Assembly: GCA_038025085.1 (NCBI GenBank)
Contig: CM076146.1
Span: 24,312,501 to 24,376,500, forward strand
Origin: Tetragonia tetragonoides
Lineage: Eukaryota > Streptophyta > Magnoliopsida > Caryophyllales > Aizoaceae
Length of the DNA stretch: 64,000 bases
Direction: 5' to 3'
Of the stretch, positions 1-12,836 are shown one piece after another. The translations under genes were made by a program, and so were the position numbers. How positions within the stretch are numbered: the stretch's first letter is position 1; every line of letters begins with the position of its first letter. The notes beneath the pieces were generated by a model. The model did no database searches, was not told the DNA's origin, and worked only from the letters and a program-made list of their open reading frames with translations.

Positions 1-2338
1 AATGCATATACGCGTTTTAAACAGTTTGGGCGTTTACAAGTACTTGTGTTGTATTTTCAGAGAAAGCACCCAAACGCTTTGTTTGCATTCATTGGAGTGA
101 GAAACTACACCAAGGATGTTTACAAGTACAAACAAGCTTCAACTCAAGCTTTTGAATGTATTTACGCGTTTTAAAAGCTCATATGACTAGGGTGAAAGAG
201 ATTGTGGTCTTTTGTGTTGTATATTAAGAGAAAGCACCCAAATGCTTTGTTTGCATTCATTTGAGTGAGAAACTACACCAAGGATGTTTACAAGTACAAA
301 CAAGCTTTAACTCCACCTTTTGAATGCATTTACGCGTTTTAAAAGCTCATATGACTAGGGTGAAAAAGATTGAGTTCTTTTGTGTTGTATATTAAGAGAA
401 AGCACCCAAATGCTTTGTTTGCATTCATTTGAGTGAGAAACTTACCCAAGGATGTTTACAAGTACAAACAAGCTTCAACTCAAGCTTTTGAATGTATTTA
501 CGCGTTTTAACAGCTCTTACGATTAGGGTGAAAGAGATTGAGGTCTTTTGTGTTGTACATTAAGAGAAAGCACCCAAATTCTTTGTTTGCATTCATTTGA
601 GTGAGAAACTACACCAAGTATGTTTACAAGTACAAACAAGCCTTAACTCCACCTTTTGAATGCATTTACGCATTTTAACAGCTCTTACAACTAGGCTGAA
701 AGAGATTGAGTTCTTTTGTGTTGTATATTAAGAGAAAGCACCCAAATGCTTAGTTTGCATTCATTTGAGTGAGAAACTACACCAAGGATGTTTACAAGTA
801 CAAACAAGCTTTAACTCCACCTTTTGAATGCATTTACGCGTTTTAACAGCTCTTACATCTAGGGTGAAAGAGATTGAGTTCTTTTGTGTTGTATATTAAG
901 AGAAAGCACCCAAATGCTTTGTTTGCATTCATTTGAATGAGAAACTACACCAAGGATGTTTACAAGCACGAACAAGCTTTAACTCCACCTTTTGAATGCA
1001 TTTACGCATTTTAACAGCTCCTACAACAAGGGTGAAAATAGTTCTTTTGTGTTGTATATTAAGAGAAATCACACAAATGCTTTGTTTGCATTCATTTGAG
1101 TGAGAAACTACACCAAGAATGTTTACAAGTACAAACAAGCTTCAACTCAAGCTTTTGAATGCATTTACGCGTTTTAAAAGCTCATATGACTAGGGTGAAA
1201 AAGATTGAGTTCTTTTGTGTTGTATATTAAGAGAAAGCACCCAAATGATTTGTTTGCATTCATTTGAGTGAGAAACTATACCAAGGATGTTTACAAGAAC
1301 AAACAAGCTTTGACTCCACCTTTCGAATGCATTTACGCGTTTTAACAGCTCTTACGATTAGGGTGAAAGAGATTGAGGTCTTTTGTGTTGTATATTAAGA
1401 GAAAGCACCCAAATGCTTTGTTTGCATTCATTTGACTGAGAAACTACACCAAGGATGTTTACAAGTACAAACAAGCTTTAACTCCACCTTTTGAATGCAT
1501 TTACGCATTTTAACAGCTCTTACAACAAGGGTGAAAGAGATTGAGTTCTTTTGTGTTGTATATTAAGAGAAATCACACAAATGATTTGTTTGCATTCATT
1601 TGAGTGAGAAACTACACCAAGAATGTTTACAAGTACAAACAAGCTTAAACTCAAGCTTTTGAATGCATTTACGCGTTTTAAAAGCTCATATGACTAGGGT
1701 GAAAAAGATTGAGTTCTTTTGTGTTGTATATTAAGAGAAAGCACCCAAATGCTTTGTTTGCATTCATTTGAGTGAGAAACTACACCAAGGATGTTTACAA
1801 GTACAAACAAGCTTTCACTCCACCTTTTGAATGCATTTACGCATTTTAACAGCTCTTACAACTAGGGTGAAAGAGATTGAGTTCTTTTGTGTTGTATATT
1901 AAGAGAAATCACACGACTAGGGTGAAAAAGATTGAGTTCTTTTGTGTTGTCTTTTAAGAGAAAGCAACCAAAAGCTTTGTTTGCATTCATTTCAGTGAGA
2001 AACTACACCAAGAATGTTTACAAGTACAAACAAGCTTCAACTCAAGCTTTTGAATGCATTTACGCGTTTTAAAAGCTCATATGACTAGGGTGAAAAAGAT
2101 TGAGGTCTTTTGTGTTTAAGTTATTGGTATGAGGTTTTAAAACGCGTAAATGCTTTTAAAATTTGAGTGAGAAACTACACCAAGGATGTTTACAAGTACA
2201 AACAAGCTTTAACTTAAGCTTTTGAATGCATATACGCGTTTTAACATCTCTTACGACTAGGGTGAAAGAGATTGAGTTCTTTTGTGTTGTATTTTCAGAG
2301 AAAGCACCCAAAAGCTTTGTTTGCATTCATTGGAGTGA
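1..2338 (+). repeat. 168-bp satellite, forward block 1
   Basis: The motif GAAACTACAC recurs at 101, 269, 605, 773 and 941 (a variant copy at 437), giving an exact 168-bp period; the next spacing is 163 bp because part of a monomer is deleted. I call this orientation forward. Positions 1-66 are a rearranged monomer that recurs at 44068 and 48262. A short inverted fragment lies at about 2126-2165. No gene is supported; open frames here are stop-free monomer variants. Confidence 0.97.
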
Positions 2339-3140
2339 GCTTTTAAAACGCGTAAATGCATTCATCCTAGTCGTAAGAGCTGTTAAAACGCGTAAATGCA
2401 TTCAGAAGGTGGAGTTAAAGCGTGTTTGTACTTGTAAACATCCTTGGTGTAGTTTCTCACTCAAATGAATGCAAACAAAGCATTTGGGTGCTTTCTCTTA
2501 ATATACAACCCAAAAGACCTCAATCTCTTTCACCCTAGTCAGAATGAGCTTTTAAAACGCGTAAATGCATTCAAAAGCTTGAATTGAAGCTTGTTCATCC
2601 TTGGTTAAGTTTCTCACTCAAATGAATGCAAACAAAGCATTTGGGTGCGTTCTCTTAAAATACAACACAAAAGAACTCAATCTCTTTCACCCTTATCGTA
2701 TGAGCTTTTCAAACGCTTAAATGCATTCAAAAGCTTGAGTTCAAGCTTTTTTGTAGTTGTAAACATCCTTGGGGTAGTTTCACACTCAAATGAATGTAAA
2801 CAAAGCATTTGCGAGATTTTTCTTAATATACAACACAAAAGAACTCAATCTCTTTTCGCCTAGTCGTAAGAGCTGTTAAAACGCGTAAATGCATTCAAAA
2901 GCTTGATTTGAAACTTGTTTGTACTTGTAAACATCCTTGGTTTAGTTTCTCACCCAAATGAATGCAAACAAACCATTTGGGAGATTTCTCTTAATATACA
3001 ACACAAAAGAACTCAATCTTTTTCACCCTAGTTGTATGAGGTTTTAAAACGCGTAAATGAATTCAAAAGCTTGAGTTGAAGCTTGTTTGTACTTTTAAAC
3101 ATCCTAGGTGTAGTTTCACACTCAAATGAATGCAAACAAA
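2339..3140 (-). repeat. 168-bp satellite, reverse block
   Basis: The array flips at about 2338, where GGAGTGAG runs directly into CTTTTAAAACGCGTAAATGC. Reverse monomers read CTTGTTTGTACTTGTAAACA then TCCTTGGTGTAGTTTCTCAC. One monomer (about 2690-2830) belongs to the variant subfamily with TTGTAGTTGTAAAC and GCATTTGCGAG. Confidence 0.93.
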
Positions 3141-4600
3141 TGAGATTGAGTTCACCTTTTGAATGCATTTACGCGTTTTGAAAAAGATTGAGTGAGAAAC
3201 TACACCAAGGATGTTTACAAGTACAAACAAGCTTCAACTCAAAATTTTGAATATATTTACGCATTTTAACAGCTCTTACAACTTGAATGAAAGAGATTGA
3301 GTTCTTTTGTGTTGTATATTAAGAGAAATTATACGACTAGGGTGAAAAAGATTGAGTTCTTTTGTGTTGTCTTTTAAGAGAAAGCAACCAAAAGCTTTGT
3401 TTGCATTCATTTCAGTGAGAAACTACACAAAGAATGTTTGCAAGTGCAAACAAGCTTCAACTCAAGCTTTTGAATGCATTTACGCATTTTAAAAGCTCAT
3501 ATGACTAGGGTTAAAAAGATTGAGGTTTTTTGCGTTTAAGTTATTGGTATGAGGTTTTAAAACGCGTAAATGCTTTCAAAATTTGAGTGAGAAACTACAC
3601 CAAAAATGCGAACAAGTACAAACAAGCTTTAACTCCACCTTTTGAATGCATTTACGCGTTTTAACAGCTCTTACATCTAGGGTGAAAGAGATTGAGTTCT
3701 TTTGTGTTGTATATTAAGGGAAAGCACCCAAATGCTTTGTTTGCATTCATTTGAGGGAGAAACTTCACCAAGGATGTTTACAAGTACAAACAAGCTTCAA
3801 CTCAAGATTTTGAAAGCATTTACGCGTTTTAAAACCTCATACGACAAGGGTGAAAGAGATTCAGTTCTTTTGTGTTGTATATTAAGAGAACGCACCCAAA
3901 TGTTTTCTTTGCATTCATTTGAGTGAGAAAGTACACCAAAGATGTTTACAAGTACAAACAAGCTTCAACTCAAGCTTTTGAATGTATTTACGCGTTTTAA
4001 AAGCTCATATGACTAGGGTGAAAGAGATTGAGGTCTTTTGTGTTTTATATTAAGAGAAAGCAACCAAAACCTTTGTTTGCATTCATTTCAGTGAGAAACT
4101 ACACCAAGAATGTTTACAAGTACAAACAAGCTTCAACTCAAGATTTTGAATGCATTTACGCGTTTTAAAAGCTCATTACGACTAGGGTGAAAGAGATTGA
4201 GGTCTTTTGTGTTGTATATTAAGAGAAAGCACCCAAATGCTTTGTTTGCATTCATTTGAGTGAGAAACTACACCAACGATGTTTACAAGTACAAACACGC
4301 TTTAACTCCACCGTTTGAATGCATTTACGCGTTTTAACAGCTCTTACGACTAGGGTGAAAGAGATTGAGTTCTTTTGTGTTGTATTTTCAGAGAAAGCAC
4401 CCAAAAGCTTTGTTTGCATTCATTGGAGTGAGAAACTACACCAAGGATGTTTACAAGTACAAACAAGCTTCAACTCAAAATTTTGAATGTATTCACAATC
4501 AAATGAATGCAAATAAAGAGAAAGCACCCAAATGCTTTGTTTGCATTCATTTAATATACAACTGGTTGTAGTTTCACAGGCATTTTAACAGCTTGTTACA
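3141..4600 (+). repeat. 168-bp satellite, forward block
   Basis: Forward monomers resume near 3141. Positions about 3335-3590 are a diverged copy of about 1915-2165, sharing the odd string GTTTAAGTTATTGGTATGAG and the same small inverted fragment. The block ends in a chimeric monomer with TTTAATATACAACTGGTTG near 4550. Confidence 0.92.
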
Positions 4601-5207
4601 TGTAGGGTGAGCTGTTAAAACGCGTAAATGCATTCAAAAGCTTGTATGCACACAAATGAATGTTTACAAGTACAAACAAGCTTCAAATCAAAATTTTGAA
4701 TGTATTCTCACACAAATGAATGCAAACAAAGCGTAAATGCCTCAATCTCTTACACCCTAGTCATATGAGCTTTTAAAACGCGTAAATGCCTTCAAAAGCT
4801 TGATTTGAAGCTTGTTTGTACTTGTAAACATTCTTGGTGTAGTTTCTCACTGAAATGACTGCAAACAAAGCTTTTGGTTGCTTTCTCTTAATATACAACA
4901 CAAAAGACCTCAATATCTTTCACCCTAGTCATATGAGCTTTTAAAACGCGTAAATACATTCAAAAGCTTGAGTTGTAGCTCGTTTGTACTTGTAAACATC
5001 TTTGGTGTCATTTCTCACTCAAATGAATGCAAAGAAAACATTTGGGTGCGTTCTCTTAATATACAACACAAAAGTACTCAATCTCTTTCCCCCTTGTCGT
5101 ATGAGCTTTTAAAACGCTTAAATGCATTCAAAAGCTTGAGTTGAAGCTTGTTTGTACTTGTAAACATCCTAGGTGTAGTTTCACACTCAAATGAATGCAA
5201 ACAAATG
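4601..5207 (-). repeat. 168-bp satellite, reverse block with scrambled start
   Basis: Mostly reverse monomers, with a forward scrap at about 4655-4705 and a monomer shortened by about 30 bp near 4735. This multi-monomer segment recurs at about 6080-6500 and about 8860-9230, recognisable by GTAAATGCCTTCAAAAGC and GAAATGACTG. Confidence 0.88.
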
Positions 5208-5480
5208 AATACGAGTAGGGTGAAAGAGATTTGAGGTCTTTTGTGTTGTATATTAAGAGAAAGCACCCAAATGCTTTGTTTGCATTCATTTGAGTGAGAA
5301 ACTAGCTCATATGACTAGGGTCAAAAAGATTGAGTTCTTTTGTGTTGTATTTTAAGCGTTTTACTTTGTGTTGAGTTCTTTTGTGTTTACTTTGTGTTTA
5401 CTTTGTGTTTACTTAGCTCATATGACTAGGGTGAAAAAGATTGAAAATAATTGAGTTCTTTTGTGTTTACTTTGTGTTGT
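5208..5480 (+). repeat. Diverged forward satellite with short internal tandem repeat
   Basis: Forward satellite fragments in which an 11-bp unit (CTTTGTGTTTA) repeats about three to four times at 5374-5414. The unit looks like slippage of the monomer's TTCTTTTGTGTT region. Nothing coding is seen. Confidence 0.8.
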
Positions 5481-5745
5481 AAACATTCTTGGTGTAGTTT
5501 CTCCCTCAAATGAATGCAAACAAAGCATTTGGGTGCTTTCTTTTAAAATGCTTAAATGCATTCAAAAGCTTGAGTTGAAGCTTGTTTGTACTTGTAAACA
5601 TATTTGGTGTAGTTTCTCACACCAATGAATGCAAACAAAGCTTTTGGGTGCTTTCTCTGAAAATACAACACAAAAGAACTCAATCTATTTCACCCTAGAT
5701 GTAAGAGCTGTTAAAACGCGTAAATGCATTCAAAAGGTGGAGTTA
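5481..5745 (-). repeat. 168-bp satellite, short reverse block
   Basis: About one and a half reverse monomers. The block ends at a HindIII-centred strand switch, where GGTGGAGTTAAAGC passes straight into CTTTGTTTGCATTGATTGG. Confidence 0.88.
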
Positions 5746-5945
5746 AAGCTTTGTTTGCATTGATTGGAGTGAGAAACTACACCAAGGATGTTTACAAGTA
5801 CAAACAAGCTTCAACTCAAAATTTTGAATGTATTCACAATCAAATGAATGCAAATAAACAGAAAGCACCCAAATGCTTTGTTTGCATTCATTTAATATAC
5901 AACTGGTTGTAGTTTCACACGCATTTTAACAGCTTGTCACATCTA
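5746..5945 (+). repeat. 168-bp satellite, short forward block
   Basis: A single forward monomer, duplicated from about 4404-4600 at an offset of 1341 bp. It carries the same CTGGTTGTAGTTTCACA tail. Confidence 0.88.
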
Positions 5946-7590
5946 GGGTGAGCTGTTAAAACGCGTAAATGCATTCAAAAGCTTGTATGCACACAAATGA
6001 ATGTTTACAAGTACAAACAATCTTCAACTCAAAATTTTGAATGTATTCTCACACAAATGAATGCAAACAAGGCATTTGGGTGCTTTCTCTTAATATACAA
6101 CACAAATGACCTCAATCTCTTTCACCCTAGTCATATGAGCTTTTAAAACGCGTAAATGCCTTCAAAAGCTTGAGTTGAAGCTTGTTTGTACTTGTAAACA
6201 TTCTTGGTGTAGTTTCTCACCTGAAATGACTGCAAACAAAGCTTTTGGTTGCTTTCTCTTAATATACAACACAAAAGACCTCAATCTCTTTCACCCTAGT
6301 CATATGAACTTTTAAAACGCGTAAATACATTCAAAAGCTTGAGTTGTAGCTTGTTTATACTTGTAAACATCTTTGGTGTAGTTTCTCACTCAAATGAATG
6401 CAAAGAAAACATTTGGGTGCGTTCTCTTTATAAACAACACAAAAGTAGTCAATCACTTTCACCCTTGTCGTATGAGCTTTTAAAACGCTTAAATGCATTC
6501 AAAAGCTTGAGTTGAAGCTTGTTTGTACTTGTAAACATTCTTGGTGTAGTTTCTCCCTCAAATGAATGCAAACAAAGCATTTGGGTGCTTTCTTTTAAAA
6601 CGCTTAAATGCATTCAAAAGCTTGAGTTGAAGCTTGTTTGTACTTGTAAACATCCTTGGTGTAGTTTCTCCTTCAAATGAATGCAAACAAAGCATTTGTG
6701 TGATTTCTCTTAATATACAACACAAAAGAACTCAATCTCTTTCACCCTAGTTGTAAGAGCTGTTAAAATGCGTAAATGCATTCAAAAGGCTGAGTTAAAG
6801 CTTGTTTGTACTTGTAAACATCCTTGGTGTAGTTTCTCAGTCAAATGAATGCAAACAAAGCATTTGGGTGCTTTCTCTTAATATACAACACAAAAGAACT
6901 CAATCTCTTTCACCTTAGTTGTAAGAGCTGTTAAAATGCGTAAATGCTTTCAAAAGGTGGAGTTGAAGCTTGTTTGTACTTGTAAACATCCTTGGTGTAG
7001 TTTCTCACTCAAATGAATGCAAACAAAGCATTTGGGTGCTTTCTCTTAATATACAACACAAAAGAACTCAATCTTTTTCACCCTAGACGTATGACGTTTT
7101 AAAACGCGTATATGCATTCAAAAGCTTGAGTTAAACATTGTTTGTACTTGTAAACAAACTTGGAGTAGTTTCTCTCTTCAAATGAATGCATATAAAGCAT
7201 TTGGGTGCTTTCTCTTAATATACAACAAAAAAGAACTCAATCTCTTTCACCCTAGTCATATGAGCTTTTAAAACGTGTAAATGCATTGAAAAGCTTGAGT
7301 TGAAGCTTGTTTGTACTTGTAAACATTCTTGGTGTAGTTTCTCCCTGAAATGAATGCAAACAAAGCATTTGGGTGCTTTCTTTTAAAACGCTTAAATGCA
7401 TTCAAAAGCTTGAGTTGAAGCTTGTTTGTACTTGTAAACATCCTTGGTGTAGTTTCTCACTCCAATGAATGCAAACAAAGCTTTTGGGTGCTTTCTCTGA
7501 AAATACAACACAAAACAACTCAATCTTTTTCACCCTAGATGTAAGAGCTGTTAAAACGCGTAAATGCATTCAAAAGGTGGAGTTAAAGCT
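5946..7590 (-). repeat. 168-bp satellite, reverse block
   Basis: Reverse monomers with a forward scrap at about 5995-6045. The block ends at the same type of HindIII-centred switch as at 5745 (GGAGTTAAAGCTTTGTTTGC, near 7580). Confidence 0.92.
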
Positions 7591-8015
7591 TTGTTTGCAT
7601 TCATTGGAGTGAGAAACTACACCAAGGATGTTTACAAGTACAAACAAGCTTCAACTCAAGCTTTTGAAAGCATTTACGCGTTTTAAAACGTCATACGACT
7701 AGGGTGAAAGAGATTGAGGTCTTTTGTGTTGTATATTAAGAGAAAGCACCCAAATGCTTTGTTTGCATTATATTTGTGTGAGAAACTACACCTAGGATGT
7801 TTACAAGTACAAACAAGCTTTAACTCCACCTTTTGAATGCATATACGCGTTTTAAAACCTCATACGACTAGGGTGAAAGAGATTGAGTCATTTTGTATTG
7901 TATATTAAGAGAAATCACACAAATGCTTTGTTTGCATTCATTTGAGTGAGAAACTACACCAAGGATGTTTACAAGTACAAACAAGCTTCAACTCAAGCTA
8001 CACGTAAATGCTTTG
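7591..8015 (+). repeat. 168-bp satellite, forward block
   Basis: About two and a half forward monomers with the TTTGAAAGCATTTACGCG variant. It ends in a scrambled junction near 8000-8030. Confidence 0.92.
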
Positions 8016-8054
8016 TTTGTACTTGTAAACATTCTTGGTGTAGTTTCTCGATGA

Positions 8055-8088
8055 AATGAATGCAAACAAAGCTTTGTTTGCATTCATT
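8055..8088. repeat. Perfect 34-bp palindrome in satellite, copy 1
   Basis: The half-site AATGAATGCAAACAAAG is followed immediately by its exact reverse complement, meeting at the HindIII core. It is the tightest strand switch in the array and could extrude as a hairpin. Confidence 0.95.
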
Positions 8089-8139
8089 GGAGTGGTAAAG
8101 CTCAAACTATATATTATCCTTGGTGTAATTTCTCACTGA

Positions 8140-8173
8140 AATGAATGCAAACAAAGCTTTGTTTGCATTCATT
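8140..8173. repeat. Perfect 34-bp palindrome in satellite, copy 2
   Basis: The same palindrome 85 bp downstream. The intervening text (GTAAAGCTCAAACTATAT) is repeated too, so an 85-bp unit containing the palindrome has been duplicated. A third flank near 8220 has lost the symmetry. Confidence 0.95.
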
Positions 8174-11100
8174 GGAGTGGTAAAGCTCAAACTATATTTC
8201 ATCCTTGGTGCAGTTTCTCACTGTAATGAATGCAAACAAAGCTTTTTGTTGCTTCCTCTTAAAATACAACACAAAAGAACTCAAGCTTTTTCACCCTAGT
8301 CATATGAGCTTTTAAAACGTGTAATTGCATTCTCTTTCACCCTAGTCGTAAGAGCTGTCAAAACGCGTAAATGCATTCAAAACGCATAAATGCATTCAAA
8401 AGCTTAAGCTGAAGCTTGTTTGTACTTGTAAACATCCTTGGTGTAGTTTCTCACATAAATGAATGCAAATACATCTGGGTGCATTCTCTTAATTTTCAAC
8501 ACAAAAGAACTCAATCTCTTTCACCCTAGTCGCGAGAGCTGTTAAAACGCGTAAATGCATTCAAAACGCGTAAGTGCTTTCAAAAGCTTGAGTTGAAGGT
8601 CTTTTGTTCTTGTAAACATCCTTTGTGTAGTTTCTCACTTAAATGAATGCAAACAAAGCATCTGGGTGCTTTCTCTTAACATACAACACAAAAGAACTCA
8701 ATCTCTTTCACCCTAATCGTAAGAGCTGTTAAAACGGGTAAATGCATTCAAAAGCTTGAGTTTAAGCTTGTTTGTACTTGAAAACATCCTAGGTGTAGTT
8801 TCACACTCAAATGAATGCAAACAAAGCATTTGGGTGCTTTCTCTTAATATACAACACAAAAGACCTCAATCTCTTTCACCCTAGTCATATGAGCTTTTAA
8901 AACGCGTAAATGCCTTCAAAAGCTTGAGTTGAAGCTTGTTTGTACTTGTAAACATTCTTTGTGTAGTTTCTCGCTGAAATGACTGGAAACAAAGCTTTTG
9001 GTTGCTTTCTCTTAATATACAACACAAAAGACCTCAATCTCTTTCACCCTAGTCATATGAGCTTTTAATACGCGTAAATACATTCAAAAGGTTGAGTTGT
9101 AGCTTGTTTGTACTTGTAAACATCTTTGGTGTAGTTTCTCACTCAAATGAATGCAAAGAAAACATTTGGGTGCGTTCTCTTAATATACAACACAAAAGTA
9201 CTCAATCTCTTTCACCCTTGTCGTATGAGCTTTTAAAACGCTTAAATGCATTCAAAAGCTTGAGTTCAAGCTTGTTTGTAGTTGTAAACATCCTTGGTGT
9301 AGTTTCTCCCTCAAATGAATGCAAACAAAGCATTTGTGTGATTTCTCTTAATATACAACACAAAAGAACTCAATCTCTTTCACCCTAGTTGTAAGAGTTG
9401 TTAAAACGCGTAAATGCATTCAAAAGGTGTAGTAAAAGCTTGTTTGTACTTGAAAACATCCTAGGTGTAGTTTCACACTCAAATGAATGCAAACAAAGTA
9501 TTTGGATGCTTTCTCTTAATATACAACACAAAAGAACTCAAATCTCTTTCACCCTACTCGTATAAGCTTTTAAAACGCGTAAATGCTTTCAAAAGCTTGA
9601 GTTGAAGCTTGTTTGTACTTTAAAACAATCTTCATGTAGTTTCATACTCAAATGAATCCAAACAAAGTATTTGGATCATTTCTATTAATATACAACACAA
9701 AAGAACTCAAATCTCTTTCAAAAGCTTGAGTTGAAGCTTGTTTGTACTTGTAAACATCTTAGGTGTAGTTTCTCACTCAAATGAATGCAAAGAAAACATT
9801 TGGGTGCTTTCTCTTAATATACAACACAAAAGACCTGAATCTCTGAAAATACAACACAAAAGAACTCAATCTCTTTCACCCTAGATGTAAGAGTTGTTAA
9901 AACGCGTAAATGCATTCAAAAGGTGGAGTTAAAGCTTGTTTGTACTTGTAAACATCCTTGGTGTAGTTTCTCACTCAAATGAATGCAAACAAAGCATTTG
10001 GGTGCTTTCTCTTAATATACAACACAAAAGACCTGAATCTCTTTCACCCTAGATGTAAGAGCTGTTAAAACGCGTAAATGCATTCAAAAGGTGGAGTTAA
10101 AGCTTGTTTGTACTTGTAAACATCCTTGGTGTAGTTTCTCACTCAAATGAATGCAAACAAAGCATTTGGGTGCTTTCTCTTAATATACAACACAAAAGAC
10201 CTCAATCTCTTTCACCCTAATCGTAAGAGCTGTTAAAACGCATAAATACATTCAAAAGCTTGAGCTGAAGCTTGTTTGTACTTGTAAACATCCTTGGTTA
10301 AGTTTCTCACTCAAATGAATGCAAACAAAGCATTTGGGTGCTTTCTCTTAATATACAACACAAAAGAACTCAATCTCTTTCACCCTAGTCATATGAGCTT
10401 TTAAAACGCGTAAATGCATTCAAAAGCTTAAGTTGAAGCTTGTTTGTACTTGTAAACATTCTTGGTGTAGTTTCTCACTGAAATGAATGCAAACAAAGCT
10501 TTTGGTTGCTTTCTCTTAAAATACAACACAAAAGAACTCAATCATTTTCACCCTAGTCATATCAGCTTTTAAAATGCGTAAATGCATTCAAAAGCTTCAG
10601 TTGAAGCTTGTTTGTACTTGTAAACATTTTTGGTGTAGTTTCTCCCTCAAATGAATGCAAACAAACCATTTGGGTGCTTTGTCTTAATATACAACACAAA
10701 AGACCTCAATCTCTTTCACTCTAATCGTAAGAGCTGTTAAAACGCGTAAATGCTTTCAAAAGCTTGAGTTGAAACTTGTTTGTACTTGTAAACATCCTTG
10801 GTGTAGTTTCTCACTTAAATGAATGCAAACAAAGCATTTGGGTGCTTTCTCTTAATATACAACACAAAAGACCTCAATCTCTTTCACCCTAGTCATATGA
10901 GCTTTTAAACACGTAAATACATTCAAAAGATTGAGTTGAAGCTTGTTGGTACTTGTAAACATCTTTGGTGTAGTTTCTCACTCAAATGAATGCAAACAAA
11001 GCATTTGTGTGCTTTCTCTTAATATACAACACAAAAGAACTCAATCTCTTTCACCCTAGATGTAAGAGCTGTTAAAACGCGTAAATGCATTCAAAAGGTG

Positions 11101-11765
11101 GAGTTAAAGCTTGTATGTACTTGTAAACATCCTTGGTGTAGTTTCTCACTCAAATGAATGCAAACAAAGCATTTGGGTGCTTTCTCTTAATATACAACAC
11201 AAAAGACCTCAATCTCTTTCACCCTTGTCATATGAGCTTTTAAACACGTAAATACATTCAAAAGATTGAGTTGAAGCTTGTTGGTACTTGTAAACATCTT
11301 TGGTGTAGTTTCTCACTCAAATGAATGCAAAGAAAACATTTGGGTGCGTTCTATTAATATACAACACAAAAAAACTCAATCTCTTTCACCCTTGGCGTAT
11401 GAGCTTTTAAAACGCTTAAATGCATTCAAAAGCTTGAGTTCAAGCTTGTTTGTTGTTGTAAACATCCTTGGGGTAGTTTCACACTCAAATGAATGTAAAC
11501 AAAGCATTTGCGAGCTTTCTCCTAATATACAACACAAAATAACTCAATCTCTTTCACCCTAGTCATATGAGCTTTTAAAACGCGTAAATGCATTCAAAAG
11601 CTTGAGTTAAAGCTTGTTTGTACTTGTAAACATCCTTGGTGTAGTTTCTCACTCAAAATGAATGCAAACAAAGCACTTGGGTGCTTTCTCTTAATATACA
11701 ACACAAAAGAACTCAATCTCTTTCACCCTAGATGTAAGAGCTGTTAAAACGCGTAAATGCATTCC

Positions 11766-11770
11766 AATGG
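11766..11770. repeat. Target-site duplication AATGG, left copy
   Basis: AATGG directly precedes the left LTR and is matched by AATGG at 15597-15601 directly after the right LTR. The target lies inside a satellite monomer, in its usual AAAAGGTGGAGTTAAAG region. Confidence 0.93.
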
Positions 11771-12687
11771 TGATACGTTTGCAACTACAACCTTAGCAAT
11801 TTGTAAACAAAAACAGAGGATTAAGAGAAGAAAGGATAATGAGTATCACCACCAAAGCTATAAAGGATTAAACCACCAAGCTATGGATAAAGAATACTAC
11901 TTGCTCACCAAATAACCCTAAGATTATTGTAAAGAACGCAAGATTTGTAAGAAGGCAGCAGCCGTGTAATTTTCATTCATCAACAAGTGCCTTTTACATC
12001 AGCTGTTCTTACATATTTATAGGGGTCACAAATGTGCCCTAATAACCTAAGAATACTCTAGAAAGGGTGAGCTGTCCAAGAGTAGTGCCCAAGCAAAATG
12101 AAACTTCAGTATTTTGCCCAGAAATGAGCCAAATACGTGCAGTACAATTTGGAGCGCATTTCCTTCCGTTTTGGACCACTTGACAGATGTTGCTTGTCCT
12201 TGCAAAAGGACAAACGTGGGTGAGCTGTAAGGAGCCTCATTCTTCATCCTTACCTGCCCCATGTGCTCTTAGGCGCGCCTTACTCAGCAACTACTTAGGG
12301 AATTCAAATAACAACTAATTACATTTGTTAATTATGCTAATTACATGCAGGGTGCACTATAACTAACACTAATCACAAATGCTTATTTGTATGGATTAAT
12401 CTTGTACGGACATGACCTAGATTAAGTGGCCAAAAGGACACTAAGACCTCTAGGACCAGAATCATCACCATTCAAACGTGAGAAGTCCCAAATGCCATGA
12501 TTAATGCATTAATGCTCACGCTCGTAACTTGATGACCTGATGCTAACGCATCATTAATGTCATTGAAAGGACATTAAGGCCCCTAGGACCATTAAAGAGT
12601 GCCATAGAACATGATAGTATCATTGATGGACCAAGAACAGATTGTATGGCACTTAAGTGAAGAGAGGAGCTTGATGCCAACGCATCA
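11771..12687 (-). repeat. Left LTR (3' LTR of the minus-strand element), 917 bp
   Basis: Begins TGATACG and ends CGCATCA, a near-perfect 7-bp terminal inverted repeat. It matches 14679-15596 throughout; by eye I count five substitutions (for example ACAGATGTT versus ACAGCTGTT) and one 1-bp indel. A minus-strand TATAAATA box lies near 12014-12021. Confidence 0.95.
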
Positions 12688-12836
12688 TACACCCGGTGTT
12701 GTTTAGGACTTGCCCTCAAGTCCTGGAAGTAGAAAGCTTTCCAATGAAGCTGAATGATGTAGGTGCTGAACTTTCCACCCCGAATACGGCCTCTAATCCA
12801 AGCCCCAATTGATCTCGTGACATCTTTACAATGTTG
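12688..12836 (-). other. 3' untranslated region with a possible pol-end remnant
   Basis: Between the gag stop and the 3' LTR. On the minus strand the text CTTGAGGGCAAGTCC resembles the DLR-type tail found at the end of many Ty3/gypsy pol genes, suggesting that pol was deleted from an autonomous ancestor. The polypurine tract is weak: only ACCGGGTGTA abuts the LTR. Confidence 0.5.

Larger units (their letters stand above)
8016..11770 (-). repeat. 168-bp satellite, reverse block interrupted by an LTR element
   Basis: About 3.75 kb of reverse monomers. Two perfect palindromes lie at 8055-8088 and 8140-8173. Near 8370-8400 and 8550-8570 the AAACGCGTAAATGC segment is doubled. The block continues at 15597 after the inserted element, so it is one block split by the transposon. 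Confidence 0.95.
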
